A stretch of DNA of 64,000 nucleotides, taken from Streptomyces sp. Its GTDB lineage: Bacteria; Actinomycetota; Actinomycetes; Streptomycetales; Streptomycetaceae. The stretch is taken from assembly GCA_013362785.1 (NCBI GenBank), contig JABFVM010000008.1, forward strand, positions 1-64,000, given 5' to 3'. Shown one piece after another: positions 7,955 through 18,615 of this stretch. The notes beneath the pieces were generated by a model that was given only the letters and a program-made list of their open reading frames with translations, was not told where the DNA came from and did no database searches. Position 1 is the first letter of the stretch, and each line of letters starts with the position of its first letter. A program made the translations under genes and the position numbers.

Positions 7955-9421
7955 ATGCCAAGGGAACAGCGCGGAGTCGACACCATCCCCGAGGGGGAAC
8001 GGACGAGCGGCCCACGGGACCTCGTCTCGATCCTGCTCGGGTCGAACCTCTGCCTGGGGGTGATCGTCTTCGGCTGGCTGCCCCCGTCCTTCGGCCTGGA
8101 CTGGTGGGCCTCGGTGAGCTCGATCGTGGTCGGCACCCTGGTCGGCACCGCCCTCACCGCCCCGCTGGCCCTGATCTCCCTGCGCACGGCGACGAACCTG
8201 TCCACGTCCTCCGGCGCCCAGTTCGGTGTCCGGGGCCGCCTGGTCGGCTCGGTCGTCGGCCTGCTGCTGGCGCTGGGCTACTCCGCGCTGACCGTGTGGA
8301 TCGGCGGCGATGTGATGGTGGGCGTGCTGGGCCGCCTGTTCGACGTCCCGGCGAACGACCTGTCGTACGGCGTGGTCTACGGGCTTCTGGCCGCGGCGAC
8401 CGTCGCGGGCGCGGTGTACGGCTACCGGGTGCTGCTCGCCATGTCCCGTGTCCTCGCGATCGGCATGACGGCCCTGCTGGTCCTCGGCGTGATCGCCTAC
8501 GCCCCGCACTTCACGACGGCCGCGCTGCCCGAGGCGGGCGGCTATCTGCTGGGCGGCTTCTGGCCGACGTGGCTCCTGGCGACGGTGGCGGCGGGTCTGT
8601 CGGGCCCGATCGCCTTCATCACCCTCCTCGGCGACTACACCCGCTACATCTCCCCGGCCCGCCACTCCTCCCGCCGGGTCCTGCACGCGACCTGGCTCGG
8701 CCTGATCCTGGGCCTGCTGGTCCCCCAGCTCTTCGGCACCTTCACGGCGTACGCGGCGCGGGCCGCCCTCGACTACGCCGGACCGCTCGTCTCCGCGTCC
8801 CCGACCTGGTACCTGGTCCCGCTCCTGCTGGCCGCCTCCACGGGCTCGGTCGGCAACGCGGGTCTGATGCTCTACTCCATGGGCCTCGACCTGGACGCGA
8901 TCCTGCCGCGCGCGTCCCGGGCGACGGCCACCTACGCGGTCGCGGTGGTCGCGACGGCCTGTGTGTTCGTCGGCCACTACTACTCGTCGGCCCAGGACGC
9001 GATGACGTCCTTCGTGCTCCTGCTGACCGCCATCGGCACCCCTTGGGCGGTCATCACCCTGATCGGCTTCGCACGATGCCGTGGCGTGTACGACGCGGAG
9101 GCCCTGCAGGTCTTCAACCGCCGGGCGCGGGGCGGGATCTACTGGTACCGGGCCGGCTGGCACATCCCGGCGACCGTGTCCTGGGCGCTGGGCGCGGCGG
9201 TGGGGGTGCTGGCCGTGTCCCTGCCGTCGTACGAGGGGCCGCTGCTGTCACTGACCGGCGGCGTGGACTGCAGCTTCCTGCTGTCGGGGGTGGTGGGCGG
9301 CCTCGGCTACCTGGCCCTGACCGGGCGGGCCGCTCGCACTCGCACGCCGGTCGCCACGGGTACCGAGGGGTCCGAGCCGGCCGAGGGGGCCGATGCTCAG
9401 CCCGCCTCGGTGATCTCGTAG
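7955..9421 (+). CDS. NCS1-family nucleobase/hydantoin-type permease
   Basis: A 488-residue membrane protein with about 12 hydrophobic helices. The segments around residues 28-45 (LGSNLCLGVIVFGWLPPSFG), STSSGAQFGVRGR and the PIAFITLLGDYTRYISP loop are typical of purine-cytosine permease/NCS1 carriers. These use a cation gradient to import cytosine, purines, allantoin, hydantoins or other ureides. GGGAG precedes the ATG. It is divergent from the urease-like operon and shares its control region, implying that its substrate feeds that operon. The exact substrate cannot be read from sequence. Confidence 0.87.
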   Translation: MPREQRGVDTIPEGERTSGPRDLVSILLGSNLCLGVIVFGWLPPSFGLDWWASVSSIVVGTLVGTALTAPLALISLRTATNLSTSSGAQFGVRGRLVGSVVGLLLALGYSALTVWIGGDVMVGVLGRLFDVPANDLSYGVVYGLLAAATVAGAVYGYRVLLAMSRVLAIGMTALLVLGVIAYAPHFTTAALPEAGGYLLGGFWPTWLLATVAAGLSGPIAFITLLGDYTRYISPARHSSRRVLHATWLGLILGLLVPQLFGTFTAYAARAALDYAGPLVSASPTWYLVPLLLAASTGSVGNAGLMLYSMGLDLDAILPRASRATATYAVAVVATACVFVGHYYSSAQDAMTSFVLLLTAIGTPWAVITLIGFARCRGVYDAEALQVFNRRARGGIYWYRAGWHIPATVSWALGAAVGVLAVSLPSYEGPLLSLTGGVDCSFLLSGVVGGLGYLALTGRAARTRTPVATGTEGSEPAEGADAQPASVIS

Positions 9422-9444
9422 GCGGTTCGTGGGCATCGTGGAAC

Positions 9445-9488
9445 GGGCGAAGCCGCCCCGGACGGTGCTGTCCGGCGCGGCTTCGCCC
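9445..9488. terminator. Bidirectional hairpin between the permease gene and ilvE
   Basis: A 12-base stem (GGGCGAAGCCGC pairing with GCGGCTTCGCCC) lies between two convergent genes. U-tracts are weak, as is common for Streptomyces terminators. Confidence 0.7.
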
Positions 9489-9558
9489 TGAAGTCCTGGG
9501 ACTTGGGTCCTGGGTGCTGGGACTTGTGTGCTGGGCCCTGGGCCCTCGGTCCCCGTGG

Positions 9559-10647
9559 TCAGCCCAGCTTGTGCATCCAGCCGTGCTTGTCCTCGGCCGT
9601 CCCCCGCTGGATGTCCAGCAGCGCCTGCCGCAGCTTCAGCGTGACCTCGCCGGGCTGCCCGCCGCTCTGCTGCCACTCGGCGTCCGTGCGCTTGACCGTG
9701 CCGACCGGCGTGATGACCGCGGCCGTACCGCAGGCGAAGACCTCGGTGAGGGTGCCGTTCTCGGAGTCGCGCTGCCACTGGTCGACGGAGACGCGGCCCT
9801 CCTCGGACTCGTAGCCGAGGTCACGGGCGACCGAGAGGAGGGAGTCACGGGTGACGCCCTCCAGGATGGAGCCGGTGAGGGACGGGGTGATGATCTTGTC
9901 GCCGTACACGAAGTACAGGTTCATGCCGCCGAGCTCCTCGACCCACTTGCGCTCGACCGCGTCGAGGTAGCAGACCTGGGCGCAGCCCTTCGCGGCGGCC
10001 TCGGCCTGGGCCAGCAGGGAGGCGGCGTAGTTGCCACCGGTCTTGGCGTCGCCCATGCCGCCGGGGACGGCGCGGACGTGGTCCTCGGAGACCCAGATGG
10101 AGACCGGCTTGACGCCGCCCGGGAAGTAGGCGCCGGCCGGGGAGGCGATGACGATGAACAGGTACTCGCTCGCGGGCTTCACGCCCAGGCCGACCTCGGT
10201 GGCGATCATGAAGGGGCGCAGGTAGAGGGACTCCTCACCGCCGTGCGCCGGCACCCAGTCCGCGTCCTGCCCGACCAGCGCGTCGCACGCCTCGATGAAC
10301 GTCTCGACCGGCAGCTCCGGCATGCCGAGCCGGCGGGCCGACGCCTGGAAGCGCTTGGCGTTCTTCTCGGGACGGAAGGAGGCGACGGACCCGTCGGGCT
10401 GGCGGTAGGCCTTCAGCCCCTCGAAGATCTCCTGCGCGTAGTGCAGGACCATGGTGGCCGGGTCGAGGGAGAGCGGCGCGTACGGCACGAGCTCGCCGTC
10501 GTGCCAGCCGCGGCCCTCGGTCCACTTGATCGTCACCATGTGGTCGGTGAAGTGGCGGCCGAACCCCGGGTTGGCCAGTATCGCCTCGCGCTCGGCGGCG
10601 GAGAGCGGGCTGGCGGAGGGCTTGAGCTCGATCGTGGGCGTCGTCAT
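9559..10647 (-). CDS. ilvE: Branched-chain amino acid aminotransferase
   Basis: A 362-residue fold-type IV PLP enzyme performing the last step of Ile, Leu and Val synthesis, and the first of their breakdown toward branched fatty acids and polyketide starters. The PLP lysine is Lys202 in [24 protein letters not shown] and [12 protein letters not shown] are family signatures. The length is normal. GAAGGA precedes the ATG. It follows leuB on the same strand but is separated from it by a strong terminator, so it probably has its own promoter. Confidence 0.95.
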   Translation of the reverse strand: MTTPTIELKPSASPLSAAEREAILANPGFGRHFTDHMVTIKWTEGRGWHDGELVPYAPLSLDPATMVLHYAQEIFEGLKAYRQPDGSVASFRPEKNAKRFQASARRLGMPELPVETFIEACDALVGQDADWVPAHGGEESLYLRPFMIATEVGLGVKPASEYLFIVIASPAGAYFPGGVKPVSIWVSEDHVRAVPGGMGDAKTGGNYAASLLAQAEAAAKGCAQVCYLDAVERKWVEELGGMNLYFVYGDKIITPSLTGSILEGVTRDSLLSVARDLGYESEEGRVSVDQWQRDSENGTLTEVFACGTAAVITPVGTVKRTDAEWQQSGGQPGEVTLKLRQALLDIQRGTAEDKHGWMHKLG

Positions 10648-10861
10648 GAGTAGATGTCCTTCACCGGTTTTGATTGTGGCGGGCCGCGCTCACGCCAGTA
10701 CTGCCAGTGGCCAGTGCTAGGACGTCCGAGCATTCCCTGATTCCGCGGCTCCGCGTTCGATTATCGCAAGCGGAAGCCGTGGAAGAAATCGGCCTGATCG
10801 GCGTGATCCGGCGTGTATCGCGACCCAAGGGCTGATGGTGTCACCCGGCGGCGGACATGGG

Positions 10862-10895
10862 GAAGCCGCCGGGTACGGAGTGACCCGACGGCTTC
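10862..10895 (-). terminator. leuB terminator
   Basis: GAAGCCGCCGGGT and ACCCGACGGCTTC form a 13-base stem with one mismatch, eight-base loop, beginning about 27 bases beyond the leuB stop. Confidence 0.75.
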
Positions 10896-10921
10896 GAAGG
10901 TTTTCGAGCGTGCGCGGCGGG

Positions 10922-11965
10922 TCAGCCGGCTACTCGTACGGCCAGCGCGTCGCCGATCTCCGACGTCGAGCGGGCGGGCTTGCCGGTGCGCTCCGCGAGG
11001 TCGGTCGAGACGGCCTCGTCGATCCGGGCGGCCTCGGCGTCGTAGCCGAGGTGGCGCAGGAGCAGGGCGACGGACAGGACCGTGGCGGTCGGGTCGGCCT
11101 TGCCCTGGCCGGCGATGTCGGGCGCGGAACCGTGGACCGGCTCGAACATCGACGGGAAGTCGCCGCTCGGGTTGATGTTTCCGCTCGCCGCGACGCCGAT
11201 GCCGCCGGAGACGGCCGCGGCGAGGTCGGTGATGATGTCGCCGAAGAGGTTGTCGGTGACGATGACGTCGAAGCGCTCGGGCTGGGTGACCAGGTAGATG
11301 GTCGCGGCGTCGACGTGCATGTACTCGGTGGTGACGTCGGGGAACTCCTCGGCCACCTTGTTGAAGATGTTGGTCCACAGGTGACCGGCGAAAGTCAGCA
11401 CGTTGTTCTTGTGGATCAGCGCCAGCCTCTTGCGCGGGCGGGCCTGCGCACGGGTGAAGGCGTCCCGGACGACGCGCTCGACACCGAAGGCCGTGTTCAC
11501 GGAGACCTCGGTGGCGACCTCGTGCTCGGTGCCCTTGCGGATGGTGCCGCCGTTGCCGGTGTACGGGCCCTCGGTGCCCTCGCGGACGACGATGAAGTCG
11601 ATCTCGGGCTGGCCGGCGAGCGGGGTGGCGACACCCGGGAGCAGCTTCGACGGACGCAGGTTGACGTGGTGGTCGAAGAGGAAGCGGAGCTTCAGCAGGA
11701 AGCCGCGCTCCAGGACACCGGACGGCACCGACGGGTCGCCGATGGCGCCGAGCAGAATCGCGTCGTGCTTCCTCAGCGCGTCGGCGTCGGCGTCGGTGAG
11801 GGTCTCACCGGTGGCGTGGTAGCGCCGGGCGCCGAAGTCGTACTCCTTGGTCTCCAGCTTCACATCCTGCGGGAGGACGGCGGAGAGGACCTTGAGCCCT
11901 TCGGCCACGACTTCCTGCCCGATGCCGTCACCGGGAATCACTGCGAGATTGAGGCTGCGAGACAT
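10922..11965 (-). CDS. leuB: 3-isopropylmalate dehydrogenase
   Basis: A 347-residue NAD-dependent beta-decarboxylating dehydrogenase converting 3-isopropylmalate to 2-oxoisocaproate in leucine synthesis. Signatures are [10 protein letters not shown] at the start, [14 protein letters not shown], the metal/substrate segment [13 protein letters not shown], and the NAD-site segment [19 protein letters not shown]. The length suits the short actinobacterial form. A TAGGGT hexamer ends six bases before the ATG while the nearest GAGGAG is too far upstream to serve as a ribosome-binding site, so the mRNA may be leaderless. Confidence 0.95.
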   Translation of the reverse strand: MSRSLNLAVIPGDGIGQEVVAEGLKVLSAVLPQDVKLETKEYDFGARRYHATGETLTDADADALRKHDAILLGAIGDPSVPSGVLERGFLLKLRFLFDHHVNLRPSKLLPGVATPLAGQPEIDFIVVREGTEGPYTGNGGTIRKGTEHEVATEVSVNTAFGVERVVRDAFTRAQARPRKRLALIHKNNVLTFAGHLWTNIFNKVAEEFPDVTTEYMHVDAATIYLVTQPERFDVIVTDNLFGDIITDLAAAVSGGIGVAASGNINPSGDFPSMFEPVHGSAPDIAGQGKADPTATVLSVALLLRHLGYDAEAARIDEAVSTDLAERTGKPARSTSEIGDALAVRVAG

Positions 11966-12046
11966 GTCGGCACCCTACTCCTCGTCCCATGGAATGACAT
12001 GCGCTGTCCGCCATGCGGACGTGTGGGCAGGGGGCGGCGCTTGCGC

Positions 12047-12063
12047 GTCGACCGCCGTTCACC
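12047..12063 (+). promoter_or_regulatory. Possible PHO box
   Basis: GTTCACC at 12057..12063 matches the PhoP direct-repeat unit exactly, and GTCGACC ten bases earlier is a 5/7 match. It lies 56 bases before a purple acid phosphatase gene, the type of gene PhoR-PhoP controls in Streptomyces. Spacing is one base short of the usual 11. Confidence 0.35.
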
Positions 12064-12118
12064 CGTATGAGGGGCGGGTGTTGGCCTCCGGTGCGCCCCC
12101 GCTGGGAACTTCTCCCCC

Positions 12119-13720
12119 ATGACTGTGTCTTCCAGGGGGACACCCCCCGGACCCCCCGTCCCCGACTTCGGCATCCCGCCCCAGCTCGCCCGCCGGATGA
12201 GCATGGCGGAGCAGCACGAGTACCTGCGCACCAAGCTGACCCGGCGCCGCACGCTGGTGACCGCGGGCGCGGTGGCGGGCGGGCTGCTGACGGGCTGCTC
12301 GGGGCCGGAGAAGTCGGCGGGCACGGCCGGCGCGCGACCCTCCCCGTCCGTCTCCACCAAGGTGCCGGGCTCCGCCGTCGCCCCCTTCGGCCGCCATCTC
12401 GCCTTCGGCGCCGACCCGAAGTCGCAGATGCGGATCTCCTGGCAGGTACCGGCCGCGGTGAAGAAGCCGTTCGTCCGGATCGGCCTGCGGCCCGACGACC
12501 TGAGCCGCAGGATCGACGCCGAGATCCGCGACCTGTACACCCCCGGACTGCAGGGCATCCGCGCGGCGCTGGAGCAGTACTACGTCCACGCGGCACTGGA
12601 CTCCCTGCGCCCCGGCACGACGTACTACTACGGCGTGGGCCATGACGGCTTCGACCCGGCGGCCCCCGCCAACCGCGCCACGATCGCCTCCTTCCGCACC
12701 GCTCCCGCGAGCCCGGAGACCTTCACCTTCACAGCCTTCGGAGACCAGGGTGTCAGCGAGGCGGCCGCCACCAACGACAAACTCCTGCTGGGCCAGAACC
12801 CCGCCTTCCACCTCCACGCCGGCGACATCTGCTACGCCAACGTCAGGGGCTCGGGCGAGAAGTCGGACGGCTACGACCCCGGCTTCTGGGACGGTTACCT
12901 CAAGCAGACCGAGTCGGTGGCCAAGTCGGTGCCGTGGATGGTGACGACCGGCAACCACGACATGGAGGCCTGGTACTCGCCGGACGGCTACGGCGGCCAG
13001 CTGGCCCGCTGGTCCCTGCCGGACAGCGGCTTCGACGCCCGCAAGGCCCCGGGCGTGTACTCCTTCACCTACGGCAACGTCGCCTTCGTGGCGCTGGACG
13101 CGAACGACGTGTCGTACGAGATCCCCGCCAACCAGGGGCACACGGGCGGCCGTCAGACCAAGTGGCTGGACGAGCGGCTCGGTGAACTGCGGGCGGCGAA
13201 GGGCGTCGACTTCATCGTCGTCTTCTTCCACCACTGCGCCTACTCGACGTCCTCGCACGCGTCCGACGGGGGTGTCCGGGCCGAGTGGGTGCCGCTGTTC
13301 GCCCGGCACCAGGTGGACCTGGTGATCAACGGGCACAACCACGTCTACGAGCGGACGGACGCCATCAAGAACGGCGAGGTCGGCGCGCAGGTGCCCATCG
13401 GCGCCTCGACGGACCCGACGCGGGACGGCATCGTGTACGTCACGGCGGGCGGGGGCGGCAAGGAGCTGTACGGCTTCCCCTCGGGCGTCGAGGAGAGCTA
13501 CGAGGGGCATGTCACCGAACGGGAGTCCGTCGACACGTTCAAGTGGACCAAGTCACGGAACACCAAGGCGGAGAGCGTGGAGTGGTCGCGGGTGCGCTAT
13601 CGGGGCTTCTCGTTCCTCAGCGTGGAGGCGGAGGGCGGCGCGAAGCCCCGGCTGAAGGTGTCGGCACTGGCACAGGACGGCAAGCGCATCGACCACTTCG
13701 AGGTGCGGCGCAGCAGCTGA
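12119..13720 (+). CDS. Exported purple acid phosphatase-like metallophosphoesterase
   Basis: A 533-residue protein. After about 40 cytoplasmic residues comes a Tat-type signal with lipobox, RRRTLVTAGAVAGG then LLTGC, so it is probably a Tat-exported lipoprotein. Residues about 95-195 resemble the N-terminal fibronectin-like domain of purple acid phosphatases. The catalytic domain has GDQG, AGDICYA (with the chromophore-type tyrosine), TGNHD, FFHHCAYS and GHNHVYER, the full dinuclear-metal set. It likely releases phosphate from organic esters outside the cell. GTG/ATG starts further in are possible, but the RR signal supports a start near here. Confidence 0.87.
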   Translation: MTVSSRGTPPGPPVPDFGIPPQLARRMSMAEQHEYLRTKLTRRRTLVTAGAVAGGLLTGCSGPEKSAGTAGARPSPSVSTKVPGSAVAPFGRHLAFGADPKSQMRISWQVPAAVKKPFVRIGLRPDDLSRRIDAEIRDLYTPGLQGIRAALEQYYVHAALDSLRPGTTYYYGVGHDGFDPAAPANRATIASFRTAPASPETFTFTAFGDQGVSEAAATNDKLLLGQNPAFHLHAGDICYANVRGSGEKSDGYDPGFWDGYLKQTESVAKSVPWMVTTGNHDMEAWYSPDGYGGQLARWSLPDSGFDARKAPGVYSFTYGNVAFVALDANDVSYEIPANQGHTGGRQTKWLDERLGELRAAKGVDFIVVFFHHCAYSTSSHASDGGVRAEWVPLFARHQVDLVINGHNHVYERTDAIKNGEVGAQVPIGASTDPTRDGIVYVTAGGGGKELYGFPSGVEESYEGHVTERESVDTFKWTKSRNTKAESVEWSRVRYRGFSFLSVEAEGGAKPRLKVSALAQDGKRIDHFEVRRSS

Positions 13721-13739
13721 TCGACCCGAGGTGCGGCGG

Positions 13740-13880
13740 CTACGCCGCCTGGTGGCCCGTCGCCCCGCCGTTGTCCCTGCGGTCGAGGGCGCGCTGGAGG
13801 GCGGCTGCGGCGTTCTTGCGGTCGGACTCGCTCGTACGGGAGAGGTGACGGACTCGGCGGCGGGCGGTCGTCTCGGCCAT
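13740..13880 (-). CDS. Small basic conserved protein, 46 aa
   Basis: The ORF starts MAETTARRRVRHLSRTSESD and ends GGATGHQAA. It has AAGGAG ten bases before the ATG and good third-position GC bias. Rich in Arg and Ala and mostly helical in prediction by eye, it resembles small Streptomyces proteins of unknown function. It is convergent with the phosphatase gene (stops 20 bases apart). A long AT-richer region upstream may carry its promoter and a leader of over 100 bases. No domain is recognised. Confidence 0.65.
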   Translation of the reverse strand: MAETTARRRVRHLSRTSESDRKNAAAALQRALDRRDNGGATGHQAA

Positions 13881-14138
13881 GGGAAATCGACTCCTTCGAC
13901 ATCCTGGAGTTCAACAAGGGGTTACGAGACGCCGGGTGGGGCGGGGAGCGGTGCCGCAGGGGTTGCCTGCACGGGGCCCGGCTCACGACCGCCATTCGCT
14001 TGATCGAGCGAGACGTTCGGCTCCTACAAAGCTAAGGGAGGACGGCGCATCTGTCTCCACAATTACTCGGACTTCCTACTATCTGAGACGGTGGACTAGG
14101 TCACACAGCGCTGACCTGCACTTTTCGCCGTCACCCCG
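13881..14138. other. Intergenic region with an unusually AT-rich block
   Basis: Bases about 14025-14100 are much richer in A/T than the surroundings (for instance CTACAAAGCTAAGGG and CACAATTACTCGGACTTCC). They probably contain the promoter of the small gene ending at 13740. On the minus strand GGAAGTCC followed by GTGGAGACAG looks promoter-like. No RNA gene or riboswitch could be identified. Confidence 0.4.
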
Positions 14139-14708
14139 TCAGAGCACATCCCCGTCCCGCCAGTCGAAGACCAGCTCGAAGGCAGGGTCGAGGGCAGGCG
14201 TGAGCGCAGAGGTGAGGGCAGCCCTCACAAACGTGCTCCCCTCCTCGTCCGCCAGCCGCACGACGCCCTCGGGCCCCAGCCCGCAGACCCGACCGCCCCA
14301 CACCTGCCAGCCCCGGGCGGCGTACAGCGCGGCCCCCTCGTCGCTCGCGGACAGCATCCCCGCGTCATAGGCCCGGTCGATCACCCGCTCCAGCTCCGCC
14401 ATCACGCGCCCGCCCAGCCCGGTACGCCGCGCCTGCGGCAGTACGCCGACCGCCTCGACGTACCCGACCCGCAGCCACCGCTCCCGGTGCCGCACCCGCC
14501 GCATGATCACGGACCCGTGCGCGACGAGCCGCCCGGCGTCGTCCTGCACCAGGGCGTGCATCCCGCCGAGCCCGTGCTCGAAGTCCTCGTCGGAGAAGTC
14601 GCCGTCGAACGCTTCGTCCAACAGGGCGCGGATCGCGTGCAGTTCGGTGGGGGTGAGGTCGGCGGTGTGGGCGGTGCGCACGGCGAAGGGGGGCGCGGTT
14701 GTGGTCAT
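14139..14708 (-). CDS. GNAT acetyltransferase of the AAC(2')-I type
   Basis: A 189-residue GNAT protein strikingly similar to mycobacterial aminoglycoside 2'-N-acetyltransferases. Shared features are HTADL near residue 14, FDGDFSDEDFEHGLGGMHAL at about 34-53, the acetyl-CoA loop around GVLPQARRTGLGGRVM, LYAARGWQVWGG, and the C-terminal DWRDGDVL. Homologs of this family modify aminoglycosides or acetylate cell-envelope or small-molecule amines. The ATG at 14708 gives the family length. Its native substrate cannot be inferred from sequence alone. Confidence 0.82.
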   Translation of the reverse strand: MTTTAPPFAVRTAHTADLTPTELHAIRALLDEAFDGDFSDEDFEHGLGGMHALVQDDAGRLVAHGSVIMRRVRHRERWLRVGYVEAVGVLPQARRTGLGGRVMAELERVIDRAYDAGMLSASDEGAALYAARGWQVWGGRVCGLGPEGVVRLADEEGSTFVRAALTSALTPALDPAFELVFDWRDGDVL

Positions 14709-14868
14709 CGGCCCAGTATCGGCGCCCGCGCCGGACGGGTGTCGAGGACCGGCCACCGGGGTCACGATGGACGGATGCCGCCCGGCGGCCCGGGTCGTGG
14801 ATCGCCCACTTGGCTGATCCTCCGCGCGGCACGGGACAGACGGACACGACGAGGGGAACGGTGAGGTC

Positions 14869-15075
14869 ATGAACGACACGGCGAAGGTGTTCCTTGAGGG
14901 CGGCCCGGACGACCTGCCCGACCGGATCGTCCCCACCCCCTCCCCCGGCCCGGACGTGAAGATCGAGCTCCGCAACGGCTACGAACACTTCCGGCCGACC
15001 GCACGCAAGGCGAACACGCCCGAGGGCAGCCTCTCCGTGTACGAGTGGTGGGAGCGCACGGAGATGCCGGGCTGA
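14869..15075 (+). CDS. Small DUF5988-type protein
   Basis: A 68-residue soluble protein, MNDTAKVFLEGGPDDLPDRI at the start and VYEWWERTEMPG at the end, typical of the DUF5988 family of short Streptomyces proteins. GGTGAGG precedes the ATG. It is divergent from the AAC(2')-like gene. Function unknown; some relatives lie near biosynthetic or regulatory genes, but nothing here links it to one. Confidence 0.75.
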   Translation: MNDTAKVFLEGGPDDLPDRIVPTPSPGPDVKIELRNGYEHFRPTARKANTPEGSLSVYEWWERTEMPG

Positions 15076-15123
15076 CGGAGACTGCGGGCCAGGGCCCCGG
15101 CCCACGTCACGGAGCACCGCGGC

Positions 15124-15948
15124 TCACCCCAGGACCGTCGCCACCGCCTCCCGGAAGCCCTTCGGGTCCTCCACCCAGGGCAGATGCCCGGCATCGGGCA
15201 GGATCACCCGGTCCGCCCTCGGCAGCGCCCGCTCAAGCGAGTCCACCGCCGAGCGCGGCCGGATGTCCCGGGCGCCGTCGACGATCAGCACGGGCAGGTC
15301 GAGGACCCGGCAGGCGGCGTACAGCTCGGGGGTGCCCCAGGTGTGTCGCCGTTCGGCGTTCAGGGCGGCACCGCACTCGGTGTTGATCCCGAACCACGGG
15401 TCGGCCATCCGCCCGGCATGCTCCAGCGCCCGTGACCGGTCCTCGAACTCCGCGGACCATTGCAGCACCGCCCGTTCCCGGTCGCCCTTGGGCAACTCCC
15501 GCCAGCGGGCGAGCCGTTCGGGATCCTCGCCCAGCCTCGCGAGGAGGTTCTCCTCGTAGCCCGGGTGCCACTCGGCGTCCGGGCCGATGCCCGTTCCGGA
15601 CACGTACACCAGCGCGCTCACCCGGTCCGGGTGGGCCAGTGCGTAGGCGAGCGCGAGCTGCGCGCCCCAGGAATGGCCGAGCAGCACCGTCCGCTCCAGC
15701 CCGAAGTGCTGTCGTACGGCGTCGAGATCGGCCACGAAGCGCGCGGTCGTCCATGGCCCGGCACACCGCTCGGAGCGCCCGCACCCGCGCTGGTCCCAGC
15801 GCACCACCGTGGCCAGGTCGCCGAGCATTCCCGCCACGTCCCCGAACATGTCCCACAGCCCGGGCCCGCCGTGGCACAGCACCAGCGGCTCGCCGCGGCC
15901 GGATGCGCTCGCCCACAGTCGTACGCCGTCGTCCGTCGTCACCGTCAT
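15124..15948 (-). CDS. Alpha/beta hydrolase, proline iminopeptidase-like
   Basis: A 274-residue alpha/beta hydrolase. LCHGGPG near residue 27 forms the oxyanion region, WDQRGCGRS is the loop typical of proline iminopeptidase relatives, LLGHSWGAQLAL holds the nucleophile serine, DGARDIRP the acid and DAGHLPWVE the histidine. GGGGAGAAT before the ATG at 15948 fixes the start. It lies downstream of the proline catabolic genes on the same strand, but a terminator hairpin separates it from pruA, so a role in proline release is only a possibility. Confidence 0.82.
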   Translation of the reverse strand: MTVTTDDGVRLWASASGRGEPLVLCHGGPGLWDMFGDVAGMLGDLATVVRWDQRGCGRSERCAGPWTTARFVADLDAVRQHFGLERTVLLGHSWGAQLALAYALAHPDRVSALVYVSGTGIGPDAEWHPGYEENLLARLGEDPERLARWRELPKGDRERAVLQWSAEFEDRSRALEHAGRMADPWFGINTECGAALNAERRHTWGTPELYAACRVLDLPVLIVDGARDIRPRSAVDSLERALPRADRVILPDAGHLPWVEDPKGFREAVATVLG

Positions 15949-15970
15949 GGCCGTATTCTCCCCGCACGGC

Positions 15971-16000
15971 AAGGGCCGGGTCCGTCAAGACCCGGCCCTT
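15971..16000. terminator. pruA terminator
   Basis: AAGGGCCGGGT pairs perfectly with ACCCGGCCCTT (11-base stem, eight-base loop), starting 18 bases after the pruA stop codon and just upstream of the hydrolase gene. Confidence 0.8.
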
Positions 16001-16017
16001 TGCGCTGAGTTGGGGTG

Positions 16018-17649
<1,632 letters not shown>

Positions 17650-17688
17650 GGGTTCCGTAACTCCTTGCTTGAGCGGGTGTGTCGGGGC

Positions 17689-18615
17689 TCAGCCCTTGCT
17701 GATCATCGAGCGCGCGAAGAAGCGCAGGTTCGCCGGCTTCTCAGCGAGCCGCCGCATGAAGTAGCCGTACCAGTCGGTGCCGTAGGCGGTGTAGACGCGC
17801 ATGCGGTGGCCCTCGGCGGCCAGTCGCAGGTGCTCGTCGCTCCTGATTCCGTACAGCATCTGGAACTCGTACTCGTCGAGCTTTCGCCCGGCGCGCCGGG
17901 CGAGTTCCTGGGCGATGGAGATCAGGCGCGGGTCGTGGGACCCGATCATCGGGTACCCGGCGCCCTCCATCAGAATCTTCAGGACTCGGACGTACGCCTT
18001 GTCGATCTCGTGTTTCTGCTGGTAGGCGACCTCGGCGGGCTCCTTGTACGCCCCCTTGACCAGCCGCACCCGGCTCCCGGCCGCGGCGAGGCGGCGGGCG
18101 TCGGCCTCGGTGCGGAAGAGGTAGGCCTGGATGACGCAGCCGGTCTGCGGGAAGTCCCGGCGCAGCTCCTCGTGGATGGCGAACATCGAGTCGAGGGTGG
18201 TGTGGTCCTCGGCGTCGAGCGTGACGGTGGTGCCGATCGCGGCGGCGGCCTCGACGACCGGACGGACGTTGGCGAGGGCGAGCTCGTGCCCGCCGTCCAG
18301 TGCCTGTCCGAACATCGACAGCTTCACGGACATCTCGGCCCGCTCACCCAGCTCCAGCTCCTTGAGCCGGTCGATGAGCGCCAGATAGGCGTCCCGGGCG
18401 GCCGCGGCCTGTTCCGGGCGGGTGATGTCCTCGCCGACGACGTCCATCGTCAGTTCCAGACCCCGGTCGCTGAGGTCCCGGATGATCGGCACCATCTCGT
18501 CGACCGTCTCGCCCGGAATGAAGCGGTCGACGACCTGCTTGGTCACCGGAGCCGCCGAGATCAGGCGTCGCATCCGGTCGCTGCGCGACGCGGCAAGAAT
18601 CACGGGACCCAGCAC
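17689..18615 (-). CDS. Proline dehydrogenase
   Basis: A 308-residue FAD-dependent barrel enzyme oxidising proline to pyrroline-5-carboxylate and passing electrons to the respiratory chain. Signatures are VKLSMFG, DAEDHTTLDS, LVKGAYKEP, GSHDPRLI, FQMLYGIR and the C-terminal YTAYGTDWYGYFMRRLAEKP. The GTG at 18615 is preceded by GGAGGT at proper spacing. An upstream extension lacks coding quality. First gene of the operon with pruA, divergent from a PucR-type regulator. Confidence 0.93.
   Translation of the reverse strand: MLGPVILAASRSDRMRRLISAAPVTKQVVDRFIPGETVDEMVPIIRDLSDRGLELTMDVVGEDITRPEQAAAARDAYLALIDRLKELELGERAEMSVKLSMFGQALDGGHELALANVRPVVEAAAAIGTTVTLDAEDHTTLDSMFAIHEELRRDFPQTGCVIQAYLFRTEADARRLAAAGSRVRLVKGAYKEPAEVAYQQKHEIDKAYVRVLKILMEGAGYPMIGSHDPRLISIAQELARRAGRKLDEYEFQMLYGIRSDEHLRLAAEGHRMRVYTAYGTDWYGYFMRRLAEKPANLRFFARSMISKG

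Noticed and set aside
9490-9558. CTGGGACTTG / CTGGGCCCTG degenerate repeats after the permease gene
   Set aside because: Short and irregular, without structure beyond low-complexity drift next to the terminator.
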